Below are positions 4,743 through 5,460 of a stretch of DNA of 5,460 nucleotides, piece by piece. Location: the NCBI GenBank assembly GCA_030043285.1, contig JASHXZ010000608.1, positions 1-5,460 of the forward strand. The letters run 5' to 3'. Below the pieces are notes generated by a model that saw only the letters and a program-made list of their open reading frames with translations, made no database searches and was not told the origin of the DNA. The stretch is from Xanthobacteraceae bacterium (lineage in GTDB: Bacteria; Pseudomonadota; Alphaproteobacteria; Rhizobiales; Xanthobacteraceae). The position numbers and the translations under genes are program-made. Within the stretch, counting starts at the first letter, position 1. Every line of letters starts with the position of its first letter.

Positions 4743-5460
4743 GGCGGTGGTCGTGGTGATGATGGCCGTGATTGTGGGGATGGGCGTCGTCGTGGCTGTG
4801 CTCGTGCTGATGATCGGAGCGCTCGACGTTGCGGCCACGCGACAGCACGAAAATATGGCCATCGGCCCGCACCACTTCGATGCGCGCATCGTAGAGCCGC
4901 GACAGCACCGGCCCGGTCATCACTTCGGCCACGGTGCCGAGCGCGGCCTGGCCGTTGCCGAGATAGAGCACACGGTCCAGCGCGCCGATCAGCTGGTTCA
5001 GCTCGTGGGCGGAAAACAACACCGTGATGCCGCGCTCGCGGGCAAAGCCGCGCACCAGTTCGACCACGGATTCCTGGTGGCGCTGGTCGAGGCTGATCAG
5101 CGGTTCGTCGAGCAACAGCAGTTTCGGCTCGCCCAGCAGCGCCTGGGCAAGCAGCAGACGCTGGCGTTCACCGCCCGACATTTCGGCGAGCGGCCGTTCG
5201 GCAAGCTCGCGCGCGCCGATGGCGGCGAGCGTTTCCGCAACAGCCTTGCGTTCGAGACGCGAGCGGACCGGCAACCCCCAGCGCTCGCCGCGCAGCGAGC
5301 TGGCGATGAAATCGACGCCGCGCACGCGCAAATCCGGCAGCAGGGTGCGCACTTGCGGCAGATAGCCGATGGTGGGATCGCCGCGCTGCGGCACGCGGCC
5401 TAACACGGCAATGCTGCCAGCGTCGGGTCGAATGAGGCCGAGAATAGCGCGAAACAGCGT
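4735..5460 (-). CDS. znuC: Zinc-type metal ABC transporter ATPase with His-rich C-terminus, 5' end off the right edge
   Basis: The 241 C-terminal residues are visible. The first (TLFRAILGLIRPDAGSI) are those that normally follow Walker A, so the missing N-terminus is probably only about 40 residues. Counting from the edge: Q-loop GYLPQ (32-36), ABC signature MSGGERQRLLLAQAL (94-108), Walker B and catalytic Glu LLLLDEP (114-120), D-loop SLD (123-125) and switch His in FSAHEL (149-154). All ATPase elements in view are intact. After the domain (VVRADGHIFVLSRG) comes a tail with 13 His in its last 26 residues, including HGHHHHDH. This is a likely metal-binding region and the best hint that the cargo is zinc or a similar metal. 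The protein drives the permease encoded directly downstream. AztA-type or manganese ATPases are the alternatives. Confidence 0.88.
   Translation of the reverse strand, partial: TLFRAILGLIRPDAGSIAVLGRVPQRGDPTIGYLPQVRTLLPDLRVRGVDFIASSLRGERWGLPVRSRLERKAVAETLAAIGARELAERPLAEMSGGERQRLLLAQALLGEPKLLLLDEPLISLDQRHQESVVELVRGFARERGITVLFSAHELNQLIGALDRVLYLGNGQAALGTVAEVMTGPVLSRLYDARIEVVRADGHIFVLSRGRNVERSDHQHEHSHDDAHPHNHGHHHHDHRHA
4738..4815 (-). other. His-rich tail of the ABC ATPase
   Basis: The last 26 codons encode 13 His alternating with Asp, Glu, Gln, Asn and Gly. On the plus strand this appears as a low-complexity tgg/tgatgg-like stretch. The final 8 bases overlap the permease start. Such tails in metal transporters can buffer metal or sense its level; a role in gating transport is inferred. 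Confidence 0.7.

Noticed and set aside
4743..4889. N-terminal extension of the permease by 49 residues
   Set aside because: The extra residues (Thr/Ile-rich) are an out-of-frame reading of the ATPase C-terminus. The start at 4742 gives the usual permease length.
4717..5403. Plus-strand ORF of 228 codons with a hydrophobic Val/Met-rich start that mimics a membrane segment
   Set aside because: The hydrophobic start is the complement of the His codons of the ATPase tail, and the rest is antisense to the intact ABC domain.
1..5460. CRISPR arrays, tRNA or rRNA genes, transposases, phage or toxin-antitoxin genes
   Set aside because: I looked for regular repeat-spacer units, RNA gene signatures and mobile-element genes on both strands and saw none.

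Overview
The window looks like chromosomal DNA of an alphaproteobacterium, most likely of the Bradyrhizobium/Rhodopseudomonas group. The genes are GC-rich with G/C-ending codons. There are two small Cys-patterned secreted proteins of the DUF3551 type, which I know mainly from that group. The gene-poor stretch carries a piece of the 'cattccgaggagcgcagcg...' dispersed repeat familiar from the same genomes. Assignment is by recognition only; no search was run.

Layout, left to right. (1) Positions 1-1722, minus strand: two genes of a membrane-associated, flavin-dependent sugar or sugar-acid dehydrogenase, transcribed leftwards. First comes the Tat-exported small subunit (gluconate 2-dehydrogenase subunit 3 family), then the FAD-binding GMC-type large subunit, which runs off the left edge. 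A cytochrome c subunit would be expected just outside. (2) Positions 1723-2290: about 570 bases without a recognised gene, between the divergent dehydrogenase operon and a small plus-strand gene. It holds a hairpin near the dehydrogenase start, a degraded dispersed repeat, an AT-rich patch with repeated TAGCAAA boxes and A-tracts, and a possible 49-codon ORF behind a very strong ribosome binding site. (3) Positions 2291-2861: two convergent DUF3551-like genes, separated by a GC-rich hairpin repeat. (4) Positions 3002-5460, minus strand: a tight operon transcribed leftwards. It encodes the ATPase of a zinc-type ABC importer (5' end beyond the right edge, with a striking His-rich tail), its permease (8-base overlap) and a 2-keto-3-deoxygluconate kinase (4-base gap).

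How the genes fit together: the dehydrogenase would oxidise a sugar or aldonate in the periplasm and pass electrons to the respiratory chain. The kinase would feed 2-keto-3-deoxygluconate into the Entner-Doudoroff pathway. Both concern sugar-acid metabolism, but they sit in separate transcription units and nothing in the sequence ties them into one pathway. The kinase is instead physically coupled to the metal transporter, which is the least expected arrangement here.

I do not see a clearly new multi-gene system. The points most worth a second look are the transporter-kinase coupling, the His-rich tail on the ATPase, the out-of-frame 12-residue leader ORF in front of the minus-strand DUF3551 gene, and the box-rich upstream region at 2004-2183.
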